From an uncultured Flavobacteriales bacterium (GTDB taxonomy: Bacteria; Bacteroidota; Bacteroidia; Flavobacteriales; Weeksellaceae): a stretch of DNA of 64,000 nucleotides. The stretch spans positions 13,269-77,268 of the forward strand of contig CALJKL010000002.1 of NCBI GenBank assembly GCA_937973555.1, read 5' to 3'. The notes below the pieces were generated by a model, which made no database searches, was not told the DNA's origin, and worked only from the letters and a program-made list of their open reading frames with translations. Numbering within the stretch: position 1 is the stretch's first letter; each line of letters starts with the position of its first letter. Shown here in pieces: positions 43,415-53,115 of this stretch. The position numbers and the translations under genes are program-made.

Positions 43415-44638
43415 ATGGAAACCAACAAGATAAAAATTTCTCTTTTTCTTAATTATTTTGTTTTTGCAATACTGCTTAATTCTGTTGGAACAGTAATCCT
43501 AAAAGTACAGCAGAATTTTGATATTTCCAAAGCTCATGCAAGTTATTTGGAAGGCTTCAAAGATCTTCCGATTGCAATTTGCTCTTTTTTACTGGCTTCC
43601 TTTCTTCCCAAAATTGGGATTAAGAGGTCTATGCTTATCGCATTATCAATAGTATCTGCTATGTGCTTCATTATGCCTTTTGCTAATGCGTTTTGGTATT
43701 TCAAAATCTTGTTTATGTCTGTGGGGATTTCATTTGCACTGATCAAAATATCGGTTTTTACTTCCATAGGATTGGTAACAAATTCAGAAAAAGAACATGC
43801 AAGTTTTATGGGTTTTCTGGAAGGCTTTTTCATGGTTGGCGTATTGTCCGGAAATTTGCTTTTCAGTCTTTTTATGAATGATACGGATCTTAAATCCCGT
43901 TCATGGCTTAATGTTTATTGGATTTTAGGAGCCATGTCTTTATTGTCGTTTTTTTTCCTTCTGTTTTCAGATTTAAATGAAACTGAAGCCAAAAGAGGAC
44001 AAAATACTTTGATGGATGATGTTAAAAACAGTCTGCTTCTTTTCCAATACAGAAAAGTATTGTTTTTTCTTCTATGTGCATTTCTTTTTGTTTTGGTAGA
44101 GCAAAGTTTTCAAACCTGGACGCCCACTTTCTATAATCAAATCCTGAAAGTGCCTACAAGTATGGGGATTCAGGCGGGAGCAGTCCTGGCAGGCACCTTT
44201 GCTTTGGGCAGGTTCTTGTCCGGCTTTTTTTCTAGAAAATACAATTGGATTTCCATAGTCTCTTTCTGTATCGTCGGTTTTGCGGTGAGCATTATTTTGG
44301 TACTTCCTCTTACCAATAATGTGAAAATTCAGGAAGCTACAACATGGTTCAATGCACCTTTGGTGGTATATCTGTTTCCATTAATGGGGATTTTTTTATC
44401 ACCCATCTACCCCAGTATCAATTCGGTAATTCTGGCTTCCATCCCGAAATATATGCACAGTTCTATGTCTGGGCTTATTGTAGTTTTTTCTGCAATTGGG
44501 GGCACTTTAGGCTCTATGATTACAGGTTTTGTATTTCAGGAATTTAGTGGGCAAAGGGCTTTTTATTTATCTCTGATTCCGCTTTCCCTTTTGCTGGTTT
44601 CTGCCGTAGCAATGAGTAAAATAAAAATAAAAAATTAG
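43415..44638 (+). CDS. MFS sugar transporter (probable trehalose/glucobiose importer)
   Basis: A 407-residue 12-helix major facilitator, with SKAHASYLEGFKDLPI in helix 2 and a central loop after helix 6 (SDLNETEAKRGQ). It lacks the sugar porter signatures of the GH32-linked transporter and looks more like the FucP/glucose-type or an uncharacterised group. Its gene ends 5 nt before the cytoplasmic trehalase, which argues that it imports intact trehalose. Only context supports the substrate. It is the first gene of the operon divergent from the AraC gene. Confidence 0.82.
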   Translation: METNKIKISLFLNYFVFAILLNSVGTVILKVQQNFDISKAHASYLEGFKDLPIAICSFLLASFLPKIGIKRSMLIALSIVSAMCFIMPFANAFWYFKILFMSVGISFALIKISVFTSIGLVTNSEKEHASFMGFLEGFFMVGVLSGNLLFSLFMNDTDLKSRSWLNVYWILGAMSLLSFFFLLFSDLNETEAKRGQNTLMDDVKNSLLLFQYRKVLFFLLCAFLFVLVEQSFQTWTPTFYNQILKVPTSMGIQAGAVLAGTFALGRFLSGFFSRKYNWISIVSFCIVGFAVSIILVLPLTNNVKIQEATTWFNAPLVVYLFPLMGIFLSPIYPSINSVILASIPKYMHSSMSGLIVVFSAIGGTLGSMITGFVFQEFSGQRAFYLSLIPLSLLLVSAVAMSKIKIKN

Positions 44639-44643
44639 TAAAA

Positions 44644-46119
44644 ATGAGCAAGTTGGTATACATCAGTGAGTTTCAGGAATTGTTTGATCTTGTGCAGAGA
44701 ACTCATTTGTTTGAGGATCAAAAGACAATGGCAGACGCTTATCCTTTAGAAGATATTTCGGTAATTAATGAAAAGTTTAATCTTCAAAAAAACAATAAGG
44801 ATTTTGACCTGAAAAAATTTGTTTCCCAATATTTCAGTTTTAATGAAAATGTAGAAACAGAATCTAGAGAAACCCTTTCTATTGATAAACATATTGAAAA
44901 ATTATGGGACGAACTTTCTAGAAAGGCTTCAGAAAACAAAGGGACATTAATTGGTTTGCCAAAGCCTTATCTTGTTCCAGGTGGGAGGTTTGACGAATTT
45001 TTTTATTGGGACAGCTATTTTGTGATGTTGGGCTTACAGGTAAGTGGACGGATTTCGCAAATGAAAGATATTATAGATAATTGTGCCTTTCTTATTAATG
45101 AATATGGCTTTGTACCCAATGCAAACCGCTCTTATTTTCTTACCCGTTCACAGCCGCCATTCTTCTCACTCATGTTAGAACTCTATGCTGAAACGATAAA
45201 TAATGAAGATTTTATCCAAGAATATATTCCGGAATTGGAAAAAGAATATGCCTATTGGATGGATGGTATTGAAAATCTAGATTATAAAAGTGCATGTAAT
45301 AAAGTAGTAAAACTTTCAGACGGATCTGTACTTAATAGGTATTGTGATACGAGCAATGAGCCAAGGTATGAAAGCTACATGATTGATATAGACCATGCTA
45401 AAGAATCGCAAAACAGAGAATTCATGAAAGCTGTAAGATCTGCGTGCGAATCTGGTTGGGATTTTTCGAGCAGATGGTTTGCAGATGGAAAAAACATCAA
45501 TTCTGTTGAAACTCATCTTATCCTTCCGATTGATCTCAATTGCCTGATGTGGAATTTAGAGAATGTTTTGGCAAAGGCTTATTCAATGCTTGACAACAAA
45601 AAAGCAGAATTTTACTCAGAAAAAGCAGATGAAAGAAAAGCTGCAATCAACAAATTCTTTTGGGACGAGGATAAAGAAAACTTTTTCGACTATCAGTTTA
45701 TCAATCAAAAAACTAAAGAAATAGAATCTATTGCATGTATTTTTCCACTGTATTTTAACTTGGTCAATAAAAATAAGGCAGAAAAAGTGATGAAGGCATT
45801 AGAAGATAGATTTTTAAAACCCGGAGGACTTATTACGACCAACCTTTTTACCGGGCAGCAATGGGATGCTCCAAACGGGTGGGCACCTTCTCAATGGATG
45901 GCTTATGTTGCCATGAAGAAATATCATTTTGATGATTTTGCGAAAAAAATTAAAAACAATTGGTGCAGCAATATCGATAGGGTTTATGAAAATACCCATA
46001 AACTAATGGAAAAATATAATGTCATCGACATTGAATCAAAAGCTGGAGGAGGCGAATATCCCAACCAAGATGGTTTTGGATGGACAAATGCTGTATATAT
46101 TAAAATGAAATCTCTTTAA
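44644..46119 (+). CDS. treF: Cytoplasmic GH37 trehalase
   Basis: A 491-residue GH37 alpha,alpha-trehalase. Signature 1 is PGGRFDEFFYWDSYF, signature 2 is QQWDAPNGWAPSQW, the catalytic acid is Asp273 in ESGWDFSSRWF and the base is Glu471 in GGGEYPNQDGFGW. There is no signal peptide (MSKLVYISEFQELFD), which is the TreF (cytoplasmic) rather than the TreA (periplasmic) layout. It splits trehalose to two glucose molecules. It lies 5 nt after the transporter and 1 nt before the GH65 gene, so it is part of one operon. Confidence 0.95.
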   Translation: MSKLVYISEFQELFDLVQRTHLFEDQKTMADAYPLEDISVINEKFNLQKNNKDFDLKKFVSQYFSFNENVETESRETLSIDKHIEKLWDELSRKASENKGTLIGLPKPYLVPGGRFDEFFYWDSYFVMLGLQVSGRISQMKDIIDNCAFLINEYGFVPNANRSYFLTRSQPPFFSLMLELYAETINNEDFIQEYIPELEKEYAYWMDGIENLDYKSACNKVVKLSDGSVLNRYCDTSNEPRYESYMIDIDHAKESQNREFMKAVRSACESGWDFSSRWFADGKNINSVETHLILPIDLNCLMWNLENVLAKAYSMLDNKKAEFYSEKADERKAAINKFFWDEDKENFFDYQFINQKTKEIESIACIFPLYFNLVNKNKAEKVMKALEDRFLKPGGLITTNLFTGQQWDAPNGWAPSQWMAYVAMKKYHFDDFAKKIKNNWCSNIDRVYENTHKLMEKYNVIDIESKAGGGEYPNQDGFGWTNAVYIKMKSL

Positions 46120-46120
46120 T

Positions 46121-48124
46121 ATGAAATTCAAAATATCATTATTCTTTGCCTTTATAATCAATTTAAGTTTCGCTCAATCAGATGAGTGGACACTCTTTGC
46201 AGATAAAAGAGATTTTTATAATGGGGTGTCTATGGCTAATGGCCAAATCGGTATTGTAACGGATGATACTCCGCTGAGAACCAAAGCAGTGATTTTGGGA
46301 GGTGTTTATGAATTCGGGAAAGATGGTGTAAGTAAAATTGTGCAGGGTATAGAATTTCTTAATATCAATTTATCGATAAACGGAGAAGAAATCTCCGGAA
46401 ATAATATCCAAAACTGGGAACAACGTATTTATATGAAAGAAGGTTATAGTACTACTTCTTTTCAATTTAAACATTTGGCAAAAATTAAATATTCCATCCT
46501 TGCCAATCGGGCTTTGCCTTATTCTGCAATGGCTATTGTAGAAATAGAACCTTTATCAGATATAGACGTTTTGGCAATTAATCAAATGAATGTTCCCGAC
46601 GAATTAAAAGAAGCTAAGAATAAATTTCAGGTTTTAAAAGACAATGAATTTAGAATGCCTATTTATGAAACCACTGCCAAAACGCTCTTTGGTAAATATG
46701 CTGTAGCAGCAGCCACTACTTTTCTTTTTGATCAAGAAAAAGAAGAATTGAAAGAGACCAATTTAGGGGTAGGATTTTCAAAGAAATTATTAAAAGGAAA
46801 AAGATACCGGTTTTCTGTAGCCGGGGGAATCTGCACTTCTAAGGATTTTAGCAATCCAACGAGCGAGGCAGAACGACAAGCCATCTACGCTATGCAGGAA
46901 GGTACAGAATCTCTTTTATATAAACATAAAAACGCATGGGCTAATCTTTGGAAAAATGGAGATATTCAAATCGAAGGTGATTTGGATGCACAACAAAGAG
47001 TCCGCTTTGCCTTATTTAATTTGTATTCTTTTATTAGAGCAAATTCTAGACAAAGTATTTCTCCTATGGGGCTTTCGTCTCAAGGGTATAATGGCCATGT
47101 TTTTTGGGATTCTGAACTGTGGATGTATCCTGTCTTTCTGGCATTGCAACCCGAAATGGCAAAATCTTGCCTCGATTACCGTTTAGACAGACTTCCTATG
47201 GCGAAAAAGAAGGCGCAAATTTATGGATATGAAGGGGCCATGTACCCTTGGGAATCAGACGATACAGGAGATGAAGCTACGCCTACTTGGGCTTTAACAG
47301 GGGTTTTTGAACAGCATATAACTGCAGATGTAGCCATCGCTTTTTGGAATTATTATTCCGCAACTCAAGATAAAAAATTTTTAGAGGAAAGCTGGGGAGT
47401 GTTGAAAGAAACTGCAGATTTTTGGGTGAGCAGAGTTGTGAAAAACATTGATGGCAGCTATTCCATAAAAAATGTGGTTGGAGCAGACGAATACGCACAG
47501 CATATAGACGACAATGCTTTTACCAATGGTTCTGCAATAGAAGCTCTGAGAAATACAATAAAAGCCGCAAAAATCCTGAATTTTCCAATTGACAGCAAAT
47601 GGCAGGAGGTTGCCGATAAAATCCGAATCCTTAAAAAAGATGGTATTACGATGGAGTATGACGGATATTCTGGGCAAACCATTAAACAGGCTGATGCCAA
47701 TCTACTGGCATATCCTCTTCATGTTATTACGGATAAAAATCAGATCGAAAAAGACTTGAATTATTATGCCGAAAAAGTGGATAAAAAAGATGGCCCTGCT
47801 ATGGCACATGGTATTCTTTCGGTAATGTATTCAAAACTCGGCAATGAAGAAAAAGCATATGATCATTTCGTAAAATCTTATTTGCCTAATAGCCGGCCTC
47901 CTTTCAATGTGTTTTCGGAATCTGCTAATAGCAACAATCCTTATTTTGCTACAGGCGCAGGGGCCATGCTACAGGCGGTAATCTATGGTTTTGGGGGTGT
48001 TGAAATCACAGATAACGGCTTTGTGCAAGGCAAAAGCCAGTTGCCAAAGAAATGGAAATCTTTGATAATTAAAGGTTTGGGGAAAAATAATGAAACTATT
48101 GAAGTGAAAAACAATAAATTTTAA
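46121..48124 (+). CDS. Secreted GH65 hydrolase (candidate alpha-1,2-glucosidase/kojibiose hydrolase)
   Basis: A 667-residue protein with a signal peptide (MKFKISLFFAFIINLSFAQ). It has the GH65 architecture: an N-terminal beta-sandwich (about 20-270), an (alpha/alpha)6 barrel (about 290-620) and a short C-terminal beta part. The acid is Glu457 in GADEYAQHIDDN and the base Glu600 in NVFSESANSN. The Glu base replaces the phosphate-binding residues of phosphorylases, so this is the hydrolase branch. It is the branch that includes the Flavobacterium johnsoniae alpha-1,2-glucosidase. It starts 1 nt after the trehalase stop. It could also be an acid trehalase-like enzyme. Confidence 0.88.
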   Translation: MKFKISLFFAFIINLSFAQSDEWTLFADKRDFYNGVSMANGQIGIVTDDTPLRTKAVILGGVYEFGKDGVSKIVQGIEFLNINLSINGEEISGNNIQNWEQRIYMKEGYSTTSFQFKHLAKIKYSILANRALPYSAMAIVEIEPLSDIDVLAINQMNVPDELKEAKNKFQVLKDNEFRMPIYETTAKTLFGKYAVAAATTFLFDQEKEELKETNLGVGFSKKLLKGKRYRFSVAGGICTSKDFSNPTSEAERQAIYAMQEGTESLLYKHKNAWANLWKNGDIQIEGDLDAQQRVRFALFNLYSFIRANSRQSISPMGLSSQGYNGHVFWDSELWMYPVFLALQPEMAKSCLDYRLDRLPMAKKKAQIYGYEGAMYPWESDDTGDEATPTWALTGVFEQHITADVAIAFWNYYSATQDKKFLEESWGVLKETADFWVSRVVKNIDGSYSIKNVVGADEYAQHIDDNAFTNGSAIEALRNTIKAAKILNFPIDSKWQEVADKIRILKKDGITMEYDGYSGQTIKQADANLLAYPLHVITDKNQIEKDLNYYAEKVDKKDGPAMAHGILSVMYSKLGNEEKAYDHFVKSYLPNSRPPFNVFSESANSNNPYFATGAGAMLQAVIYGFGGVEITDNGFVQGKSQLPKKWKSLIIKGLGKNNETIEVKNNKF

Positions 48125-48573
48125 AGGACATCTCCATGAAATATATTCAAGATAAAAAGGTGTTCAATTTTAAACGAGAATTTAAAAAGAAGATTTTTGA
48201 TGAAATCAGTCGAGTTTTTTGTAAAATCACAAGTTAAATTTTAGTTAAAATAACGTTAATTAAATCGCTAAATATGTTAAAAAATGTTAAAATAATAGTA
48301 AACTTATCCACCGCAAACGTTTGCGCAAACGTTTGAAATTAATATTTGCTTAACATATGTTTAAAACATGGTTTTTGAATAGATGAATAAAATATATTTA
48401 CAAATATTAATATTTTAAGAACAATAAAGGATTAATATTTTAAATGAATAGAATAATAAAAAAATCAAAAAAAGAAAATCTAAAATATGAGAAAAACAAT
48501 AAAAATTACCATTCTTTAAAATTGAGATTTTAAGTTAATTTAAAAAATAACAATACTATTAAATACATTGAAT
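48125..48573. promoter_or_regulatory. 449-bp regulatory region upstream of susC
   Basis: This strongly AT-rich stretch holds tandem operators (48313-48336), an AACATATGTT palindrome (48352-48361) and a candidate -7 TATATTTA (48393-48400) with a TTG 15 nt before it (48375-48377, a little short). A 33-codon open frame with a weak AAGGA upstream exists at 48136-48237 but no homology is recognised. Long poly-A runs precede the susC ATG at 48574. Confidence 0.5.
48313..48336. promoter_or_regulatory. Tandem LacI-type operator palindromes upstream of susC
   Basis: GCAAACGTTTGC (48313-48324) and GCAAACGTTTGA (48325-48336) abut exactly, 12 bp each. The core CAAACGTTTG is a perfect 10-bp palindrome with a central CG, the form recognised by LacI-family regulators. 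No second copy of this word was seen elsewhere in the window, and no LacI-type regulator gene is in the window. Confidence 0.6.
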
Positions 48574-51396
48574 ATGAATTCTAAATCAATTAATGCTGTA
48601 CTAATTGCAGCAGCATTTTTTACCGCTGATTTTGCTTTTGCACAAGTGAAAAGCGATACTCTTGTAAATGGCGAGAGAGAAAAAAAAATTGACGAAGTCG
48701 TACTTATCGGTTACGGTGGCGTAAAAAGGAAAGACGCTACAGGTGCGCTAACTTCTGTGAAAGCAGAAGATTTTAACAAAGGAACTAATACCACTCCTGA
48801 GCAGTTGTTGCAAGGGAAAGCGGCAGGGGTTCAAATTACTTCTGCAAGTGGAGATCCCAATGCAAAATCTACAGTAACAGTTAGAGGTTTTGGCTCTGTA
48901 AGAAGTGGTTCAGATCCACTCTATGTGGTAGATGGTGTTCCATTAAGTTCAGGTGATAGTAGTTATGGTAGAACAGACATCGGTTTTGGTGCTGGTGGAG
49001 CTTCTAACCCGTTGAGCTTTATTAACCCAAGCGATATAGAAAGTATGGATGTTCTAAAGGATGCGTCTGCTACTGCAATTTATGGGTCAAGAGGTGCTAA
49101 TGGTGTTATCTTAATTACTACTAAAAAAGGAAAAAAGGGTAAAGGCCAATTGACTTTCAATGCTACTGCTGGTTTCAGCAATATTGCCAAAAAATATGAT
49201 TTATTAAGCGCCGCACAATTTGCTGCTGCGAATACTACTCAGGATTTTGGAGCAAGAATTGATCCTTTTTCTACAATTCTAAGAACAGGAAGCAACCAAC
49301 AATACGATTTGTCTTATGGTGGTGGTTCTGAAGATGGAAGCTACAGAGTATCTTTCAGTTATCTAGACCAAAAAGGTATTCTCCTTAATTCTGGACAACA
49401 AAAAACCAATGTGTCTTACTCTGTTAATCAAAAATTCTTTAACAGAAAATTGAACGTAGAATCTAATTTAAGTGCTGGTTTTATCAGAGCTTATTCTCCA
49501 CCAACTGCAGATACTGCTGGTGCAGAGGGGGATGTTATCATCAGTGCATTGCGTTGGAACCCTACACGTAATTTATTTGATCCTGCTAATGCATCAGGTT
49601 ATACCATCATTGCAGATAACCCAAGAAACCCACTTAATTTACTTAACAATTATACAGATATCAATAAAACTCTTCGTTTAATTGGTAATATTGCAGGTAC
49701 TTTAACTTTATTTAAAGGTTTAGATTATAAAGTGAATTTCGGAACAGACTATTCTACTTCACAAAGAGGACTTGCGGCATCTGATTTAATTAATATCCAA
49801 AAAATTAGTGGTGCAAAAGGGGTAGCTTCTTTAGGTAATGTAAATAAATACACTTACATCATAGAGCATACTTTAAATTATAATACCAATCTTACAGATA
49901 AATTAAAGCTTACTGCTTTATTAGGATACTCTTTTCAAAAATTTGATAACAGAGGACAAAACATAATCGTTCAGAATTATGGGGGCTTACATGATCAAAG
50001 TCTTTACCTAAACAATATTTTTATTGGTACCACTCAAAATACTTCAGGTACAGGAGATTTTGCTCAAAGTTCTTATGACAGCCCTACTGTAAAATTACAG
50101 TCTTATTTTGCCAGAGCTATCTTTAACTATGGAGAAAAATACATCTTAAATGCAATTGTAAGAAGAGATGGTTCTTCTAAATTCGGTACTAATAATAAAT
50201 ATGGTACCTTCCCAGCGGTTTCTGTAGCTTGGAATATTGACAAAGAAGATTTCACGCCACAAGCTTTCAGCAGCTTGAAATTGAGAGGTGGATATGGTAT
50301 TACAGGTAACCAAGATTTCCCTTCAGGAGCATCTCAAGGTTATTTGCAACCATTATCAGGAGCTTGGAGAACCGTGAATTATCCAAATGCTGACCTTAAG
50401 TGGGAACAAACAGAACAATTTAATATTGGGGTAGATTTTGGTGTTTTAAATAACAAACTTACCGGTAGTTTAGATGTTTATAATAAAACTACTAAAGACA
50501 TTTTATGGTATAAATATCAATTGCAAAGACCAAGTGATAATCCTTATAGCTGGGTAAATCTTACAAATACCAGATTGCATAATAAAGGTATAGAATTTAC
50601 TTTAAATTATAACGCTGTTAAAACAGATAACTTTACTTTAGATTTTGGAGGTAATGTTGCTCGTAATATTACAAAATCTACTGGTGTTTTAGCGGATGGA
50701 TTTGATGATGTAACAGGTATCAGCACAGGGGTTATTAACGGACAAGGTTTAACAGATGAATACGCACAAGGTATTTTTGACAATGAAGAATTATACACCT
50801 TCAATTTATTACAATTTGTAGGATTTGATTCTACCGGTATGTCACTTTACAAAACTGCTTCTGGTGGTACTACCACTAACTTAGGAGATGCTGTTAAAAT
50901 GCGTTCTGGATCAGCATTACCAAAATATAATGTAGGAGCCTATATTAAAGGAAGCTACAAAAACTTTGATTTCATCATCAATGGTTATGGACAATACGGC
51001 GGTAAAATTTATGACAATACAGCCAATGCGTTATTTTATAAAGCCGCGCTTACATCTGGTACTAACGTAACTACCAATATCCTAAACAATGGTGAAGCGG
51101 CTATCGGTAATGCCAACGCTGCTTCTACAAGATTCTTGTTCTCTTCAGATTTCTTCCGTTTAAGCAATGCTAGCATTGGATATACTTTAAAAGGAGAAGG
51201 CAAACTATTTGAAGTAGTAAGATCTATAAGATTTAATATTACTGGTCAAAATCTATTTGTACTTACTGGTTATAAAGGATTTGATCCGGAAGTTAATACC
51301 AACAAGGCTATGAATGGCGTTCCTTCTTACGGAATGGATTATGCATCTTATCCAAAAGCGAGAACATTCTCTATTGGTATGAATGTTAATTTTTAA
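48574..51396 (+). CDS. SusC/RagA-family TonB-linked outer membrane protein
   Basis: A 940-residue receptor with a signal peptide (to about FAFAQ, residue 24). The plug begins almost at once (KIDEVVLIGYGGVKRKDATG at about 38-57) and includes PLYVVDGVPLSS and ATAIYGSRGANGVILITTKKG, the SusC signature. The barrel ends in SIGMNVNF, the C-terminal Phe. The N-terminal carboxypeptidase-regulatory-like domain found in many SusC proteins is absent. It carries oligosaccharides across the outer membrane with SusD. The start is the ATG at 48574; the TTG at 48568 is 2 codons upstream. Confidence 0.94.
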   Translation: MNSKSINAVLIAAAFFTADFAFAQVKSDTLVNGEREKKIDEVVLIGYGGVKRKDATGALTSVKAEDFNKGTNTTPEQLLQGKAAGVQITSASGDPNAKSTVTVRGFGSVRSGSDPLYVVDGVPLSSGDSSYGRTDIGFGAGGASNPLSFINPSDIESMDVLKDASATAIYGSRGANGVILITTKKGKKGKGQLTFNATAGFSNIAKKYDLLSAAQFAAANTTQDFGARIDPFSTILRTGSNQQYDLSYGGGSEDGSYRVSFSYLDQKGILLNSGQQKTNVSYSVNQKFFNRKLNVESNLSAGFIRAYSPPTADTAGAEGDVIISALRWNPTRNLFDPANASGYTIIADNPRNPLNLLNNYTDINKTLRLIGNIAGTLTLFKGLDYKVNFGTDYSTSQRGLAASDLINIQKISGAKGVASLGNVNKYTYIIEHTLNYNTNLTDKLKLTALLGYSFQKFDNRGQNIIVQNYGGLHDQSLYLNNIFIGTTQNTSGTGDFAQSSYDSPTVKLQSYFARAIFNYGEKYILNAIVRRDGSSKFGTNNKYGTFPAVSVAWNIDKEDFTPQAFSSLKLRGGYGITGNQDFPSGASQGYLQPLSGAWRTVNYPNADLKWEQTEQFNIGVDFGVLNNKLTGSLDVYNKTTKDILWYKYQLQRPSDNPYSWVNLTNTRLHNKGIEFTLNYNAVKTDNFTLDFGGNVARNITKSTGVLADGFDDVTGISTGVINGQGLTDEYAQGIFDNEELYTFNLLQFVGFDSTGMSLYKTASGGTTTNLGDAVKMRSGSALPKYNVGAYIKGSYKNFDFIINGYGQYGGKIYDNTANALFYKAALTSGTNVTTNILNNGEAAIGNANAASTRFLFSSDFFRLSNASIGYTLKGEGKLFEVVRSIRFNITGQNLFVLTGYKGFDPEVNTNKAMNGVPSYGMDYASYPKARTFSIGMNVNF

Positions 51397-51414
51397 TTTT
51401 TAAAACTGAAAAAA

Positions 51415-52989
51415 ATGAATAAAAAAATATTAGCACTCGGTGCAATTGCATTAAGCTTAGTAAGTTGTAATTTAGATGAAAGACTTAATGATTCATTAAG
51501 TACTCAGCAGGCTAATTCCGCCAATTTATTAACTCCATCACAGACGTTAGCTTATACATATAGTTTATTAGAAGCTCCTGGTAGCCCATGGAGTATCTGG
51601 ACTCTGAATGAAGATTCTTCAGACGAAGCAGCAAAACCTACTAGAGGATCAGACTGGTATGATGGTGGTAAATGGCAACAGCTACATCTTCACACTTGGA
51701 CGGCTTCTAACCCACAGGTTACAGGAAGTTATAATGATATCAACAAGGGTATTGCTTATGCAACCCAAGTTTTAGGGTTTTCTAATGCTACTGCATCAGA
51801 AAAAGCACAAGCTACTTTCTTACAAGTATATTTCCTTTGGTTAATGACCGATCACTTCGGGCAAACCATTTTAAGAGAACCTAATGAAACAGATGCTGTT
51901 CCTTCTATCTATTTAACAAGAAGTGAAGCAATAGATTATGAAATTGCAAAATTAGAAGCGGTAGTAGCAAACCTACCTGCTTATACGCCTTCTAAAGCTT
52001 ATGTGGCCAGCAAAAATGCAGGTTATGCATTATTGGCAAAATTATACCTTAACAAGGCTGTTTACAAAGCTACAGACACAGACGGAAAACCACAAACGGT
52101 TACTGCGTCTATGTTCCAATCGGCAGATATGGATAAGGTGATTAGCTATGCAAACTTGGCAATGCAAGGTACAAGTTTCACGAATATAGCAGGAAATACT
52201 GCAGGACAGAATTATTTCCAGAATTTTGCACCGGATAATGGTGAAAAATCTACTGAAATCATTTTCTCAAAACAAAATACCAATACTGTTGGTTCTGCAA
52301 TGTTCCAGTTTTCATTCATGACATTACATTACAACCAAAGCCCTGCGGGATACAACGGTCCGGTAACTACAACAGATTTGTATAATAAATTTACATCTGC
52401 AGATCCTAATGACCCACGTCTTTCTAGTACTTTACCTTATTTAACTACAAATTCTGGTTTAAAAGCAGGTATTTTACTTGGACAACAGGTTAACGAAAAT
52501 GGTACTGCCATTAAAACAAGACAAGGTGCTCCACTTATTTTCACTACAGATTTTAATCTACTTTCTTCTAATGAAGCACAAGGAATGAGAGTAATTAAAT
52601 ATTTGCCAGATTATATTGGAGTAGAAAACCCTACCTCAATTGCAAGTAACGACTTTGTTTTCCTAGGCTTACCAGATGTTTTATTAATGAAAGCAGAAGC
52701 TTATGCAAGAAAAGGAGACTTTGCTACTGCAAATACATTGGTAAATCAGCTTAGAACGGCAAGAGGTGCTGCAGCTATAACGGTTACCAATCTTTCTCAA
52801 ATTTTAGATGAAAGAGGTAGAGAATTATATTGGCAAGGATACAGAAGAACAGACCAAATCCGTTTTGGTACATTCAACCAGCCATGTCAAGGAAGAAGCA
52901 CTACTACTGATCGTCATGTAATGGTTTATCCTATCCCATTGGTTCCGTTAAATGCAAATCCAAAAATGCATCAGAACCCTGGGTACTAA
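51415..52989 (+). CDS. SusD/RagB-family surface lipoprotein
   Basis: A 524-residue lipoprotein: MNKKILALGAIALSLVSC places the lipobox Cys at residue 18. The SusD helical repeat (TPR-like) fold is indicated by ATQVLGFSN, TFLQVYFLWLM, GYALLAKLYLNKA and the C-terminal VLLMKAEAYARKGDFATAN and ELYWQGYRRTDQIRFG. It is the sugar-binding lid of the SusC transporter, 18 nt after susC. A stem-loop follows the gene. Substrate specificity cannot be told, but the neighbouring enzymes suggest alpha-glucosides. Confidence 0.93.
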   Translation: MNKKILALGAIALSLVSCNLDERLNDSLSTQQANSANLLTPSQTLAYTYSLLEAPGSPWSIWTLNEDSSDEAAKPTRGSDWYDGGKWQQLHLHTWTASNPQVTGSYNDINKGIAYATQVLGFSNATASEKAQATFLQVYFLWLMTDHFGQTILREPNETDAVPSIYLTRSEAIDYEIAKLEAVVANLPAYTPSKAYVASKNAGYALLAKLYLNKAVYKATDTDGKPQTVTASMFQSADMDKVISYANLAMQGTSFTNIAGNTAGQNYFQNFAPDNGEKSTEIIFSKQNTNTVGSAMFQFSFMTLHYNQSPAGYNGPVTTTDLYNKFTSADPNDPRLSSTLPYLTTNSGLKAGILLGQQVNENGTAIKTRQGAPLIFTTDFNLLSSNEAQGMRVIKYLPDYIGVENPTSIASNDFVFLGLPDVLLMKAEAYARKGDFATANTLVNQLRTARGAAAITVTNLSQILDERGRELYWQGYRRTDQIRFGTFNQPCQGRSTTTDRHVMVYPIPLVPLNANPKMHQNPGY

Positions 52990-53045
52990 AATGATCATAT
53001 AACAATTAAGGAATTTTAAAATATTTCCTCATGTTTCTCACGAAG

Positions 53046-53067
53046 TACCACGTCGAAAGACGTGGTA
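53046..53067 (+). terminator. Stem-loop between susD and the GH13 genes (attenuator or mRNA-stabilising)
   Basis: TACCACGTC (53046-53054), GAAA loop and GACGTGGTA (53059-53067) form a perfect 9-bp stem with a GNRA-type tetraloop. There is no strong T-tract after it, so it is more likely a differential-expression or RNA-stabilising hairpin than a full terminator. Confidence 0.55.
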
Positions 53068-53115
53068 TTTCAATATAAGAATTACATCAAAGTATAGATT
53101 TATTAATCAATCAAC

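Noticed and set aside
47381..47700. Minus-strand open frames inside the GH65 gene
   Set aside because: Overlap catalytic sequence of the GH65 and show no domain; treated as shadows.
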